Source of the DNA: DASQUK01 sp963717085
GTDB taxonomy: Bacteria > Actinomycetota > Acidimicrobiia > Acidimicrobiales > VFJN01
Direction: 5' to 3'
Length of the DNA: 64,000 nucleotides
Assembly: GCA_963717085.1 (NCBI GenBank)
Contig: CAVQVM010000021.1
Span: 62,001-126,000, forward strand
Shown here piece by piece: positions 43,700 to 52,380 of this stretch. Position 1 is the stretch's first letter. Every line of letters starts with the position of its first letter. A program made the position numbers and the translations under genes. Under the pieces are notes generated by a model, which did no database searches, was not told the origin of the DNA, and saw only the letters and a list, made by a program, of their open reading frames with translations.

Positions 43700-44050
43700 A
43701 TGACCAGATTGCGCCGCCCGTCACCGCAGACGATCGCCGTCCTTGATGCGCTGGCCGCGAAGGCCTCGGACTGGAGCCACGGCTACGACCTGTGCCGCGC
43801 ATTGGGCCTGAAGGCCGGCACGGTCTACCCGATCCTCATCCGGCTCGCCGAACGCGGGTATGTCGAGACTGCCTGGGAGCAGGACGTGCCGCAGGGCCGC
43901 CCGCCCCGCCACCTGTACCGATTGTCAGCCGCGGGAGCCGAGCAGGTGCGCGAGGTGCGCCGCGCCCGAGCGCAATACGCCTCGCGCCGGTCACGGGTCG
44001 CCGGGCGGCCGGCTCCCGGCAGTGGAGCGGTCGCAGGGGCACAGGCATGA
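43700..44050 (+). CDS. PadR family transcriptional regulator
   Basis: This protein of about 116 residues has a winged-helix domain: LDALAAKASDWSHGYDL, GLKAGTVYPILIRLAERGYVE and PQGRPPRHLYRLSAAGAEQV. It matches the short PadR-s2 type, with a basic tail. ATG 43700 is chosen from the promoter position; ATG 43694 is an alternative that overlaps the operator. It overlaps the downstream membrane-protein gene by ATGA, the usual arrangement in which PadR represses its own operon and responds to an unknown ligand. Confidence 0.92.
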   Translation: MTRLRRPSPQTIAVLDALAAKASDWSHGYDLCRALGLKAGTVYPILIRLAERGYVETAWEQDVPQGRPPRHLYRLSAAGAEQVREVRRARAQYASRRSRVAGRPAPGSGAVAGAQA

Positions 44051-45084
44051 GCCCCGGCACCATGCGGACGCCGGCACTCCCCGGCCCGGGCGCGACCTGG
44101 AACTGGATCGCCCGTAACTGGCCGCTCCTGTTGGCGATCCTCACGGCGCCGTTCGGCCTGGCCGTGCTGGCGATCTTCCGACACCGGGACAAAATCATTT
44201 CGGCCACGCGCGGCGCCCGGCGGACTGCATGGGTCGCGGCGGCAGCCGCCGTCGTCGCCCTCGGGGCCTGGGTACTGGTGATCCGGGCCGGGCTCGTCGC
44301 CGCCAACGACCCGGCGATCCCACCGGCCGAGGTGCTCGTCGGTGCCTTCATCTTCGGCTGGCCGCACGCGCTTGCCGCCGCGACGGCCGTCGTGGCCACC
44401 GTGCGCACCGCCGTCGGGGCCGACGCCCCCGCCCGCCTGCTCGCGCTCGCCACGGGCGGCCGACGCGGACGCCGGGACGAGTGGGGTGCCGCCATGCGGG
44501 CCGAGCTCGCGAGCATCACCGCCTCGCGGCGCGAACGGCTCCGGTTCGCCGCGGGCTGCGCCCTGACCGCGCTGCGCCGCGGCGGGGGACGGTCTCCGTG
44601 GATCGTCGCCGCCGCCTGCGCGGCGCTGTTCGCGGCCCTGACCGTCGCCACGTCACGAGCCTCGCTTGACGGCAGCCGGGCGGGCAGCCTCTGGGGCGTG
44701 ATCTACGGCCCACCGCAGATCACCCTGCTCCTCGTGGGCCTCGTCGCCGCGTGGACCGGACGCTCGATGCGCACCGGCCTCGAGCACGCCGTGGCGGCGC
44801 TCGCCGGGATCCTCGTTGGCGTTCTCGCCGCCGCCATCCCCGAGGGCGCGCTGTGGGCCCGCGAGGCAGGCGTGTTCCTACTCGACGGCGATGCCCCGTC
44901 CACGCCCCTCACCGCCGCCGGGGGCGCGCTCGACGCGCTGAAGGCGACGACGCTGACCTGGGGCCTCCCGCACTGGCTGCCCTGGCCCGTGCTCGGTGCG
45001 GCCGCCGGCGCCCGGCTCGCCGCCGCGCCACCCCGTCGCTACTCCGGCCCGCCGGCTGAAACGGTCAGTCCTTCGGCTGGGTAG
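44047..45084 (+). CDS. Integral membrane protein co-encoded with PadR
   Basis: This 345-residue protein has about seven to eight membrane helices. The cytoplasmic stretch RRDEWGAAMRAELASITASR and RRERLRFAAGCALTAL is typical of membrane proteins paired with PadR regulators in actinobacteria. Function is not known; candidates are stress or efflux-related membrane proteins controlled by the partner. The start overlaps padR (ATGA), so translation is coupled. A strong hairpin follows 38 bp after the stop. Confidence 0.8.
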   Translation: MSPGTMRTPALPGPGATWNWIARNWPLLLAILTAPFGLAVLAIFRHRDKIISATRGARRTAWVAAAAAVVALGAWVLVIRAGLVAANDPAIPPAEVLVGAFIFGWPHALAAATAVVATVRTAVGADAPARLLALATGGRRGRRDEWGAAMRAELASITASRRERLRFAAGCALTALRRGGGRSPWIVAAACAALFAALTVATSRASLDGSRAGSLWGVIYGPPQITLLLVGLVAAWTGRSMRTGLEHAVAALAGILVGVLAAAIPEGALWAREAGVFLLDGDAPSTPLTAAGGALDALKATTLTWGLPHWLPWPVLGAAAGARLAAAPPRRYSGPPAETVSPSAG

Positions 45085-45118
45085 GCGTGTGGTGCGCTGG
45101 TGTGCCACGGCCCGGTGC

Positions 45119-45137
45119 CGGCGTCAAGGCCAAGCCC
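45119..45137 (+). repeat. 19-bp direct repeat, right copy
   Basis: Identical to 43644-43662. It overlaps the left arm of the hairpin at 45123-45164. The two copies are 1475 bp apart and enclose exactly the PadR operon. Confidence 0.7.
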
Positions 45138-45164
45138 TTCGGGCGGCCTGCGGCCGGCCTTGAC
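45123..45164. terminator. Hairpin after the PadR operon
   Basis: GTCAAGGCC (45123-45131) pairs with GGCCTTGAC (45156-45164), with a GC-rich, partly self-complementary loop. Position 38 bp after the stop suggests a terminator, without a clear T-run. Confidence 0.45.
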
Positions 45165-45195
45165 CCCGGCCCCGTGTCGTGGGAGGGGGCGATCA

Positions 45196-45221
45196 GGAAG
45201 CGACGTCGGGGCGTCGCTTCC
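45196..45221. other. Perfect 10-bp stem hairpin
   Basis: GGAAGCGACG and CGTCGCTTCC enclose a 6-nt loop (TCGGGG). It lies between the PadR operon and the HNH remnant, about 70 bp before an AT-rich promoter region. It may be a second terminator or an end of the HNH-associated repeat. Confidence 0.4.
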
Positions 45222-45292
45222 GCAAGGGCAGAGCCGTGGCTGGGGCCGCTGGTTATTTGGTGAATTCTTGGTCGTTATTCATCCGATTCGAT

Positions 45293-45321
45293 TTGACTAC
45301 ATATGCGAACACTAGTACGCT
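45293..45321 (+). promoter_or_regulatory. Promoter of the HNH remnant
   Basis: TTGACT and TACGCT are separated by exactly 17 bp, with the -10 box 7 nt before ATG 45329. The 80 bp upstream are AT-rich (GGTTATTTGGTGAATTCTTG), unlike the rest of the window, consistent with imported DNA. Confidence 0.6.
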
Positions 45322-45328
45322 ATTGGTC

Positions 45329-46535
45329 ATGTCAGGGCAGGTCAGCAGCATCCTCGAGCCACTCGCCGACGCCATCGACGCCCTCGATCTGCCCGCCGAT
45401 GGTGACCGTGTTAGACTGAGGCGTTCGCGCTGGCTGGATCGGCTCAATGCCAAGCTACTTGCTGCTGTTGGGCGAGCACGACGCCGCCGAGCAGTGGCGC
45501 AACGACGGGGCCACCTCCATGACCGCCTGGCTACGCCACCACACCCGCCGGCCGGTCGGCAGGCCGCCGGCTGTGCCAAGACCGCCCGCCGGCTCGGGCG
45601 GCTGCCGGTCACCGCCGGCGCTTACCGGGACGGGGTCCTGTCGGCTGGGCAGGTCCAGGCGATCGTCGCCAACCTCAAGGACCGCACCGTCGGCCTGTTC
45701 GCCCCCACGAGGCCGAGCTGGTCCCCGAGCTGGCCCGATTATCGGCCGGTGACACTGCAATTGCCATGCAGGACTGGGCCCGACGCGCCGACGCCGTGGT
45801 GGGCGACGACCCCGACAAGCCGCTGCCGGAACGGTCGCTGCACCTGTCCCGCATCCTCGACGGCCGCCGCGAACTGTCCGGCAGCTTCGACCCCGAGGGC
45901 GGCGCCGTCATCGCCACCGCCCTCCGCCTCGCCGCCACCCGCTGACGTCGAGGGCGAACCCGCCCGCAGCCCCGCCCAACGACGCGGCGACGCCCTCGTC
46001 GACATCTGCCGCCGGTTTCTTGATCACCAACAGACCCGCCGCGGCGGCCGCCACCGCCCCCACCTCAACGTCGTCGCCACCCTCGACGACCTCCAACGCC
46101 AGGGCCGAGGCCGACTGGTCGACGGCATCGATCCTCGACGCCACCACCGTGCGGCGGCTGGTCGTGCGACGCCGGCGTCCACCGGGTCATCACCCACGGC
46201 CGCTCCGAGCATCCTCGACTACGGGACCACCACCCGCACCGTCCCCGCCACCTTTCAACGCCCTCGTCATCCGCGACCGCCACTGCCGCTTCCCCGGCTG
46301 CGACCGGCCCCCCGACTGGACCGAAGCCCACCACATCCAATGGATCACCCACGGCGGCCCCACCGCCCTCCACAACCTCGTGCTCGTCTGCAGCCGGCAC
46401 CACCACCTCCTCCACAGCCCCGGCTGGCACGCCAAACTCCTTCCCGATGCCACCCTCGAGATCACCGACCCCCACGGCCGCACCCACACCAGCGACCCAC
46501 CCGCCCTCCGCCCACCCCTCCCACTCAGAGAATGA
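45329..46535 (+). pseudogene. DUF222/HNH endonuclease (REP13E12-like), decayed by several frameshifts
   Basis: Pieces of one protein occur in successive frames: MSGQVSSILEPLADAIDALD at the start, GEHDAAEQWRNDGATSMTAW, GRLPVTAGAYRDGVLSAGQV, AMQDWARRADAVVGDDPDK, RSPAQRRGDALVDICRRFL, and finally the HNH core RDRHCRFPGCDRPPDWTEAH followed by HIQWITHGGPTALHNLVLVC. At least five frame changes and one in-frame stop (near 45943) are needed to join them. DUF222-HNH genes of this type are dispersed, repeat-like and often tied to mobile DNA in actinobacteria. The promoter looks intact although the gene is not. Confidence 0.85.
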
Positions 46536-46572
46536 CGTCGCCCGTCGTACTCGCCTGAGCGCGATGCGCTCC

Positions 46573-46578
46573 TATCCT
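46573..46578 (+). promoter_or_regulatory. -10 box TATCCT before pabB
   Basis: TATCCT lies 6 nt before GTG 46585, supporting that start over the ATG at 46564 and suggesting a leaderless mRNA. Confidence 0.45.
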
Positions 46579-46584
46579 GCGGCC

Positions 46585-47637
46585 GTGCAGGAGCAAGCGC
46601 CGCTGGCCGTTGTGGGGGGCCGGTTGCTGACCCGGCTGGCCGACGTGACCGACGACCTCGGCGCGCTCGAGGGGCGTGGCACGTGGGCGGTGGTGCTGCC
46701 GTTCGAGGGGCCGCCCATCTGTGCCCGGTTCTCCGAGGTGCGGCCGGCGCGGCGCTGGCCCGGCCGCCCGTGGCGCGGTCCAGCGCCTGACGAATGGACG
46801 ACGTCGCTCGACCGGGAGGGATTCTGCGCCGGCGTCGACGCCATCCGGGCGAGCATCGCCGCCGGCGACGTCTACCAGGTGAACCTCACCCGCCGGCTGA
46901 CCGCCCCGCTGCCGCCCGGGGCCGACGTGGCCGCCCTCGGGGCGGCACTCGGGCGGGGGAACCCGGCCCCGTACGCCGCGGTGGTCCGGATCCCGCCCTC
47001 CGGCCGCACGGTCGGCTGCCAGGTGGCGTCGGCGTCGCCCGAGCGCTTCCTCCGCCGCGACGGCGACCGTGTGTGGTCCTCGCCGATCAAGGGCACCGCC
47101 GTCACGGCCGACGCCTTCCTCCCGAAGGACCGGGCGGAGAACGTGATGATCGTCGACCTCGTGCGCAACGACCTGGGCCGCGTGTGCGATTGGGGGACGG
47201 TCGAAGTCCCGGCGCTCTGCGCCGTCGAGCAGCACCCCGGGCTCGTGCACCTGGTGTCCACCGTGTCGGGCCGCCTGCGCCCGGGCACGGGCTGGCCCGA
47301 GCTGATCGCCGCCACCTTCCCGCCGGGATCCGTGACCGGCGCCCCCAAGCTGGCGGCGCTCGATCACATCGCCCGACTCGAGGCCGCGCCCCGCGGCGTC
47401 TACTGCGGCGCCGTGGGCTGGGTCGACGCCGACGCTGGCCAGGGCGAGCTCAACGTGGCGATTCGCACGTTCTGGATCGAGCACGGCATGCTGCACCTCG
47501 GCACGGGTGGCGGCATCACGTGGGGCTCGGAGCCGGAGGGTGAGTGGACGGAGACCGAGCTCAAGGCTCGGCGGCTCCTCCAGGTGGCGAGCGGGTCGCC
47601 GACCGTCTCGTCCGGGACCATCCACCACCTGGGGTAA
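46585..47637 (+). CDS. pabB: Aminodeoxychorismate synthase component I (chorismate-binding)
   Basis: This 350-residue chorismate-utilising enzyme makes 4-amino-4-deoxychorismate for folate synthesis. It retains the core SIAAGDVYQVNLTRRL, SPIKGTA, KDRAENVMIVDLVRNDLGRV, TFPPGSVTGAPK and YCGAVGWVDADAGQGELNVA. The N-terminus is short (about 60 residues before the core), as in actinobacterial forms. The lyase pabC is 556 bp downstream, with a small reductase gene between. A glutamine amidotransferase partner (pabA) is not in the window. Confidence 0.9.
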   Translation: MQEQAPLAVVGGRLLTRLADVTDDLGALEGRGTWAVVLPFEGPPICARFSEVRPARRWPGRPWRGPAPDEWTTSLDREGFCAGVDAIRASIAAGDVYQVNLTRRLTAPLPPGADVAALGAALGRGNPAPYAAVVRIPPSGRTVGCQVASASPERFLRRDGDRVWSSPIKGTAVTADAFLPKDRAENVMIVDLVRNDLGRVCDWGTVEVPALCAVEQHPGLVHLVSTVSGRLRPGTGWPELIAATFPPGSVTGAPKLAALDHIARLEAAPRGVYCGAVGWVDADAGQGELNVAIRTFWIEHGMLHLGTGGGITWGSEPEGEWTETELKARRLLQVASGSPTVSSGTIHHLG

Positions 47638-47646
47638 CGGCCACCA

Positions 47647-47652
47647 TACGGT
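47647..47652 (+). promoter_or_regulatory. Possible -10 box TACGGT
   Basis: TACGGT lies 9 nt before ATG 47662 and just after the pabB stop. Confidence 0.3.
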
Positions 47653-47661
47653 GATCAGGCG

Positions 47662-48132
47662 ATGGCGCCGTGGCTCGCCTACCGCCTCGGCCTCGGCTGG
47701 CCGTTGGGCCACCGGGTCGTGCTGCTGGAGCATCGGGGCAGGACCACGGGCCGGCCCGTGCGCACCGTGCTCCACGTCGTGCGCTGGGATCCCGCTTCCC
47801 GGCACGTGCTGGTCACGGTCGGGTCGGGCCCGGGCACCGACTGGTACCGCAACGTGCTCGCCCACCCGCTCGTCCGGGTGACGATCGGGCGGGAGCGCAA
47901 CGTGCTGGGCTCCGCGGTGCCCCTTCCGGACGACGAGGCCCGGAGCGAGCTGGAGCGCGCCCGGGCCCGCCGTCCCGGCGTCGCCGGGCGCGCGGTGCGG
48001 GCACTGTGGGCCCCGCTCGGCCGGGGTGCCGGGCCAGCGCCCAACGGCCCGGCGGTGATGATCGACCTGGCGCCGCCGCGCCGCCGGATCCACCGCTCGC
48101 ACCGGTCGCAGCGTCGCCCGCTGGCCGCCTGA
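47662..48132 (+). CDS. Deazaflavin (F420)-dependent nitroreductase family protein
   Basis: This 156-residue protein has the split-barrel flavin-type fold: GHRVVLLEHRGRTTGRPVRT, VLHVVRWDPASRHVLVTVGS, DWYRNVLAHPLVRVTIG. These match the F420H2-dependent quinone/nitro-reductase (DDN-like) family. The C-terminus is long and basic. Its presence together with fbiA/fbiB implies that F420 is used in this organism. The physiological substrate is unknown. It lies between pabB and pabC and may be co-transcribed with them. Confidence 0.82.
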   Translation: MAPWLAYRLGLGWPLGHRVVLLEHRGRTTGRPVRTVLHVVRWDPASRHVLVTVGSGPGTDWYRNVLAHPLVRVTIGRERNVLGSAVPLPDDEARSELERARARRPGVAGRAVRALWAPLGRGAGPAPNGPAVMIDLAPPRRRIHRSHRSQRRPLAA

Positions 48133-48193
48133 CGACCGACACGCTCAATCCGATGCGGTCATCGTGGGCTGGCGCGCGCCAGGATGGGCGTTG

Positions 48194-49033
48194 ATGACCG
48201 GGAGCGTGTGGATCGATGGGGCGATCGTGGACGCGGCAGAGGCCAAGGTCTCGGTGTTCGACCACGGGCTGACCGTGGGCGACGGCGTGTTCGAGACGAT
48301 CAAGGTCATCGCCGGCCGGCCCTTCGCGCTGCGACGGCACATCGAGCGGCTGCACCGGTCGGCCCGCGGGCTCGGGCTCGACGTGCCGCTCGGCGACGCC
48401 CGGCTGCGGGCTGCGATCGACGAGCTGCTGGCGGCGGCACCTGGCGGGGCCGAGGCCGGTCGCCTACGCATCACAGTGACGGGCGGCGTGGCGCCGCCCG
48501 GATCGGGGCGGGGAACGGCGGGACCGACGCTGATCATCGCCGTGGCGCCGCTCGATCCCTGGGAACCTGACACCATCGCCATCACGGTGCCGTGGCCCCG
48601 CAACGAGCGGTCGGCGGTGGCAGGGCTGAAGACCACCTCGTACGCGGAGAACGTCGTGGCCCTCGCCGAGGCCCGGAAGCTGGGAGCGACCGAGGCGATC
48701 CTGCCCAACCTCGCGGGCAACCTCTGCGAGGGCACCGGCACCAACGTGTTTGTGGTGCGGGGCGGCTTGCTCTCCACGCCGCCGCTCCTGGCGGGCTGCT
48801 TGGCCGGCGTGACCCGGGCGCTGCTGCTGGACGAGCTTCCCGAGGCCGACGAGGACAACCTGCCCATCGCGGCGCTGCCTGACGCCGACGAGGTGCTGCT
48901 GACGTCCTCGACCCGCGACGTCCAGCCGCTGCGCATGCTGGACGGACGCGAGCTGCCGGGCATCGAGGGCCCGGTGGCCAAGCGCGCCATCGACGCCGTC
49001 GCCGACCTCCAGGCTCGGGACCTGGACCCGTGA
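48194..49033 (+). CDS. pabC: Aminodeoxychorismate lyase / class IV aminotransferase
   Basis: This 279-residue PLP enzyme of fold type IV starts at ATG 48194. Motifs: VFDHGLTVGDGVFETIKV, LRRHIERLHRSARGLGL, GLKTTSYAENVVALAEAR with the PLP Lys in the LKTTSYAEN stretch, and EGTGTNVFVV. Adjacent pabB supports the lyase role, which releases pyruvate to give 4-aminobenzoate; a branched-chain aminotransferase role is less likely at this length. The stop overlaps the methyltransferase start (GTGA). Confidence 0.87.
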   Translation: MTGSVWIDGAIVDAAEAKVSVFDHGLTVGDGVFETIKVIAGRPFALRRHIERLHRSARGLGLDVPLGDARLRAAIDELLAAAPGGAEAGRLRITVTGGVAPPGSGRGTAGPTLIIAVAPLDPWEPDTIAITVPWPRNERSAVAGLKTTSYAENVVALAEARKLGATEAILPNLAGNLCEGTGTNVFVVRGGLLSTPPLLAGCLAGVTRALLLDELPEADEDNLPIAALPDADEVLLTSSTRDVQPLRMLDGRELPGIEGPVAKRAIDAVADLQARDLDP

Positions 49034-49695
49034 GTGTGATCGAGGAACTGCCGGCGGTCGAGATCCCCGGCCATCGCGCCTCGGGCCTCGGTTCCGACGA
49101 CCACCCGATGCGGATCATGACCCGGCGCGCGGCAGGGCTGGCGCCCGGGGGCTGGGACGCCGATGCCCGGGGCCAGGTCGAGACCCTGTTCGACGAGCTC
49201 TCGCGCGAATGGCACACCCGCACGTCGCCCGAACGGACGGCGGTCGTGCTCGACGCCCTCGACCGAGGCGCGGTGGCCGGGGGCGGCGTGGCCGTCGAGG
49301 TCGGAAGCGGGATCGGCAACTACTCCGTGCTGCTGGCCGAGCGGTTCGGCACCGTGGCCGCGGTCGACCTGTCGCTCGCCATGCTGCGGCTGGCGCCGCG
49401 GGTCCCGGCGACGCGTATCCAGGCCGATGCTGGGGACCTCCCGTTCCGGGCCGGGTGCGCGGACGCCGTCATCCTCGTGAACGCGCTCCTGTTCCCCGCC
49501 GAGGTCGACCGCGTTCTCGCACCCGACGGGGCCGTCGTGTGGGTGAACAGCAGCGGGGACCAGACGCCGATCCACCTGCGCTCCGAGGAGGTCGCTGCCG
49601 TCCTTCCGGGCGAGTGGCGGGGCGTCGCCAGCCGGGCCGGCCAGGGCAGATGGTGCGTGCTGAGTCGTGCCGGCGCAGCCTCTACGCGTCCCTGA
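49030..49695 (+). CDS. SAM-dependent methyltransferase
   Basis: This 221-residue class I methyltransferase starts at GTG 49030. SAM-binding motif I is VAVEVGSGIGNYSVLLAERF, followed by VAAVDLSLAMLRLAP, IQADAGDLPF and ADAVILVNALLFPAEV. The substrate is unknown. Its start overlaps pabC, and its last 14 bp overlap the 3' end of convergent birA. Confidence 0.85.
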   Translation: MSVIEELPAVEIPGHRASGLGSDDHPMRIMTRRAAGLAPGGWDADARGQVETLFDELSREWHTRTSPERTAVVLDALDRGAVAGGGVAVEVGSGIGNYSVLLAERFGTVAAVDLSLAMLRLAPRVPATRIQADAGDLPFRAGCADAVILVNALLFPAEVDRVLAPDGAVVWVNSSGDQTPIHLRSEEVAAVLPGEWRGVASRAGQGRWCVLSRAGAASTRP

Positions 49696-50548
49696 GGTGG
49701 ACGACGTCGCCGACGGCGAACGTCCGGACCTGACCCCCGAGGGCCTCCACGACCAGATGGCCCTCGGGGGTGACGTCCACGGCCGTGCCCTCCACGTCGT
49801 CCACGCCGAGGTCGACACGGACCCGCCGGCCCAGGGTCGCCGACCGCCGGCGCCACTCGTCCATCGCCGCCCGGGGGCCCTCGCGCACCAGCTGGCCGTA
49901 GCTGCGGTCGAGGCGATGGAGGAAGACGACGAGCAGGTCGACGCGATCGATCGGCGCGGACGTCACCCAGTTGAGGGCCACGGCCGTGTCGGCCACGTCG
50001 CGGATCGCCTCGTCGTCCTCGGGCCAGCACACGTTGAGGCCAACGCCGACCACGATGACCGCCCGCTCGTGCGCCGACGGCTGGCGCCACCCGGCGGAGA
50101 TCGTGGCGCTCGCGGGCCAGTCGGCCTCGGCCAGGATGCCGGCCAGCTTGCGCTCGCCACCCTCGCCCGCCACCACCAGGTCGTTGGGCCACTTGAGCCC
50201 CGGGGACACGCCGGCCACCTCCTCGACCGCCTCGGCCATGGCCACCGCCGTCGCCATGGTCGCCGTGCTCGCCACCGGGGACGGGGGGCGGAGCAGCACC
50301 GATACCAGCAGCGACCCACCCGGGGGCGCGACCCAGGCTCGGTCGTAGCGGCCCCGCCCCGCTGTCTGGTGGTCGGCCACGACGACGACGCCCTCGGGCG
50401 CGCCGTCCCGCGCCAACGCCAGTGCGTCGGCGTTGGTGGATCCGGTCGACGCCACCCAACGAACATCCGCGAACCGGGAGCCGGCCAGGGCGGCCTGCGC
50501 CCGGTCGCCGAGGTTTCTGGCGCCATCGCCGGGCATCCCCGTAAACAT
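49682..50548 (-). CDS. birA: Biotin-[acetyl-CoA carboxylase] ligase
   Basis: This protein of up to 288 residues joins biotin to carrier-domain lysines. Motifs: STGSTNADALALARDG, VVADHQTAGRGRYDRAWVAP, SLLVSVLLRP, PGLKWPNDLVV and KLAGILAEA. There is no N-terminal DNA-binding domain, so it is a monofunctional ligase. It is divergent from the biotin-containing carboxylase at 50554, its obvious substrate. ATG 50548 leaves only 5 bp to that gene; ATG 50536 (MPGDG) is a plausible later start. Confidence 0.93.
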   Translation of the reverse strand: MFTGMPGDGARNLGDRAQAALAGSRFADVRWVASTGSTNADALALARDGAPEGVVVVADHQTAGRGRYDRAWVAPPGGSLLVSVLLRPPSPVASTATMATAVAMAEAVEEVAGVSPGLKWPNDLVVAGEGGERKLAGILAEADWPASATISAGWRQPSAHERAVIVVGVGLNVCWPEDDEAIRDVADTAVALNWVTSAPIDRVDLLVVFLHRLDRSYGQLVREGPRAAMDEWRRRSATLGRRVRVDLGVDDVEGTAVDVTPEGHLVVEALGGQVRTFAVGDVVHLRDA

Positions 50549-50552
50549 ACGG
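50539..50552. promoter_or_regulatory. Inverted repeat between birA and the carboxylase gene
   Basis: CCGTA-aaca-TACGG lies exactly between the divergent starts. It could be a shared operator or a chance palindrome. If birA starts at 50548, it overlaps that start codon. Confidence 0.35.
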
Positions 50553-50553
50553 T

Positions 50554-52329
50554 GTGCTCTCGAAGATCCTGATCGCCAACCGGGGCGAGATCGCGGTCCG
50601 GGTCATCCGGGCGTGCCGCGACCTCGGCATCCGCAGCGTCGCCGTCTACTCCGACCTCGACCGCGACGGCCTGCACGTCCGGCTGGCGGACGAGGCGTAC
50701 GCGCTGGGTGGCCAGACGGCGGCCGAGAGCTACCTGGCGACGGACAAGATCCTCGACGTCGTCGAGAGGGCGGGCGCCGACGCGGTGCATCCGGGCTACG
50801 GGTTCTTCAGCGAGAACACCGACTTCGCTCGGGCCATCACGGCCAAGGGCGTGACCTTCATCGGTCCTCCGCCCGAGGCGATCGAGATCATGGGCGACAA
50901 GGTGTCGTCTCGGCTCGCCGCCCAGCGGGCCGGGGTGGCCGGGGTGCCGGGCACCACCGAGTTCCTCACGTCCGCTGACGAAGTGGTGGCGTTCGGCGAC
51001 GAGCACGGCTGGCCGGTCGCCATCAAGGCCGCCTACGGCGGCGGCGGCCGGGGCATGCGGGTGGTGCGGTCGGCAGCCGAGGCCATCGACGCGCTGGAGT
51101 CGGCGCAGTCGGAGGCGCTCAAGGGCTTCGGGCGCAGCGAGTGCTACCTCGAGCGCTACCTGACCTGGCCGCGACACATCGAGATGCAGGTGTTCGCCGA
51201 CACCCACGGCAGCGCCGTCTGGGTCGGCGAGCGGGACTGCTCGGCGCAACGCCGCCACCAGAAGCTGATCGAGGAGAGCCCGGCGCCCGGCTTCGCCGAC
51301 GAGACCCGCCAGGCGATGGGCGACGCCGCGGTCCGGGTCACCAAGGCGTGTGGCTACGTCAACGCCGGCACCGTGGAGTTCCTCTACCAGGACGGCGACT
51401 TCTACTTCCTGGAGATGAACACCCGGCTGCAGGTGGAGCACCCGGTCACCGAGCTGGTCACGGGGCTCGACCTGGTCGCCGAGCAGATCCGGGTCGCCTC
51501 GGGCGAGCCGCTGTCGTTCACGCAGCAGGACATCGTGCGTCGGGGCCACGCCATCGAGGTGCGCATCAACGCCGAGGACCCGGCTGGCGGCGCCTTCGTC
51601 CCCTCGCCGGGGCCGATCACGACGCTGCGGGTGCCCCAGGGGTACGGCGTCCGTTGGGACGGCGGCTACGAGGCCGGCGACGAGGTCAGCCAGTTCTACG
51701 ACAACCTGCTCGGCAAGCTGATCTGCTGGGGCACCGACCGGGAGACCGCGATCGCCCGGACGCTGCGGGCGCTGGACGAGTTCGAGATCAGCGGCATCCC
51801 CACCACCATCCCGGCCGACGTCGCCATCCTGCGGCACCCCGACTTCGTCGCCGGCGAGCACTCGACCAAATGGGTCGAGGAGCGACTCGACCTGTCCGGC
51901 ATCGCCGCCGACCGCCGGCCGCCGGACGATGCCGAGGGCGCTGCCGAGCCCAAGGTGCGGCGGGACGTCGACGTGGAGGTCAACGGTCGCCGCTTCGGCG
52001 TGACCGTGTGGGTGCCCGAGTCCCAGGCGGGCGCGGCGGTGGCGGCCCTGGGTGCCAGCGGCCGCGCGTCGCCCCGTCCCCGCCGGTCGACCGGTGCGTC
52101 GTCCCGGGCGGCCGGCACCGGGACCGTGACCGTGCCGATGCAGGGCACGATCGTGAAGGTGCTCGTATCCGAGGGCGACGAGGTCGAGGCGGGGCAGACC
52201 GTGTGCGTCCTCGAGGCGATGAAGATGGAGAACAACATCGCCGCCGACAAGTCCGGCACGGTCAAGGAGATCAAGGTGACCGCCGGCCAGTCCGTCGGCT
52301 CGGGCGACGTGGTGGTCGTGATCGAGTGA
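50554..52329 (+). CDS. accA: Acetyl-/propionyl-CoA carboxylase alpha subunit (biotin carboxylase + carrier)
   Basis: This 591-residue protein starts at GTG 50554 (LSKILIANRGEIAVRVIRA). It has biotin carboxylase residues about 1-445, with the ATP-grasp loop KAAYGGGGRGMRVV, the catalytic EMNTRLQVEHPVTE segment, and a carrier domain at the C-terminus with the biotinylated Lys557 in VLEAMKMENN. A Ser/Arg/Pro linker precedes the carrier. It carboxylates biotin for a separate transferase subunit, absent here. With mutase and MeaB downstream, propionyl-CoA is a likely substrate. Confidence 0.95.
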   Translation: MLSKILIANRGEIAVRVIRACRDLGIRSVAVYSDLDRDGLHVRLADEAYALGGQTAAESYLATDKILDVVERAGADAVHPGYGFFSENTDFARAITAKGVTFIGPPPEAIEIMGDKVSSRLAAQRAGVAGVPGTTEFLTSADEVVAFGDEHGWPVAIKAAYGGGGRGMRVVRSAAEAIDALESAQSEALKGFGRSECYLERYLTWPRHIEMQVFADTHGSAVWVGERDCSAQRRHQKLIEESPAPGFADETRQAMGDAAVRVTKACGYVNAGTVEFLYQDGDFYFLEMNTRLQVEHPVTELVTGLDLVAEQIRVASGEPLSFTQQDIVRRGHAIEVRINAEDPAGGAFVPSPGPITTLRVPQGYGVRWDGGYEAGDEVSQFYDNLLGKLICWGTDRETAIARTLRALDEFEISGIPTTIPADVAILRHPDFVAGEHSTKWVEERLDLSGIAADRRPPDDAEGAAEPKVRRDVDVEVNGRRFGVTVWVPESQAGAAVAALGASGRASPRPRRSTGASSRAAGTGTVTVPMQGTIVKVLVSEGDEVEAGQTVCVLEAMKMENNIAADKSGTVKEIKVTAGQSVGSGDVVVVIE

Positions 52330-52380
52330 TCGAGTGACCGCCGCCCCGGGGCACCGCGCGTGCGCCGGAGCGGCGAGGCG

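Noticed and set aside
43644..45164. CRISPR-like array from the repeated CAAGGCC motifs
   Set aside because: Only two direct copies and one inverted piece exist, with a 1.4-kb gene cassette between them; no regular spacing.
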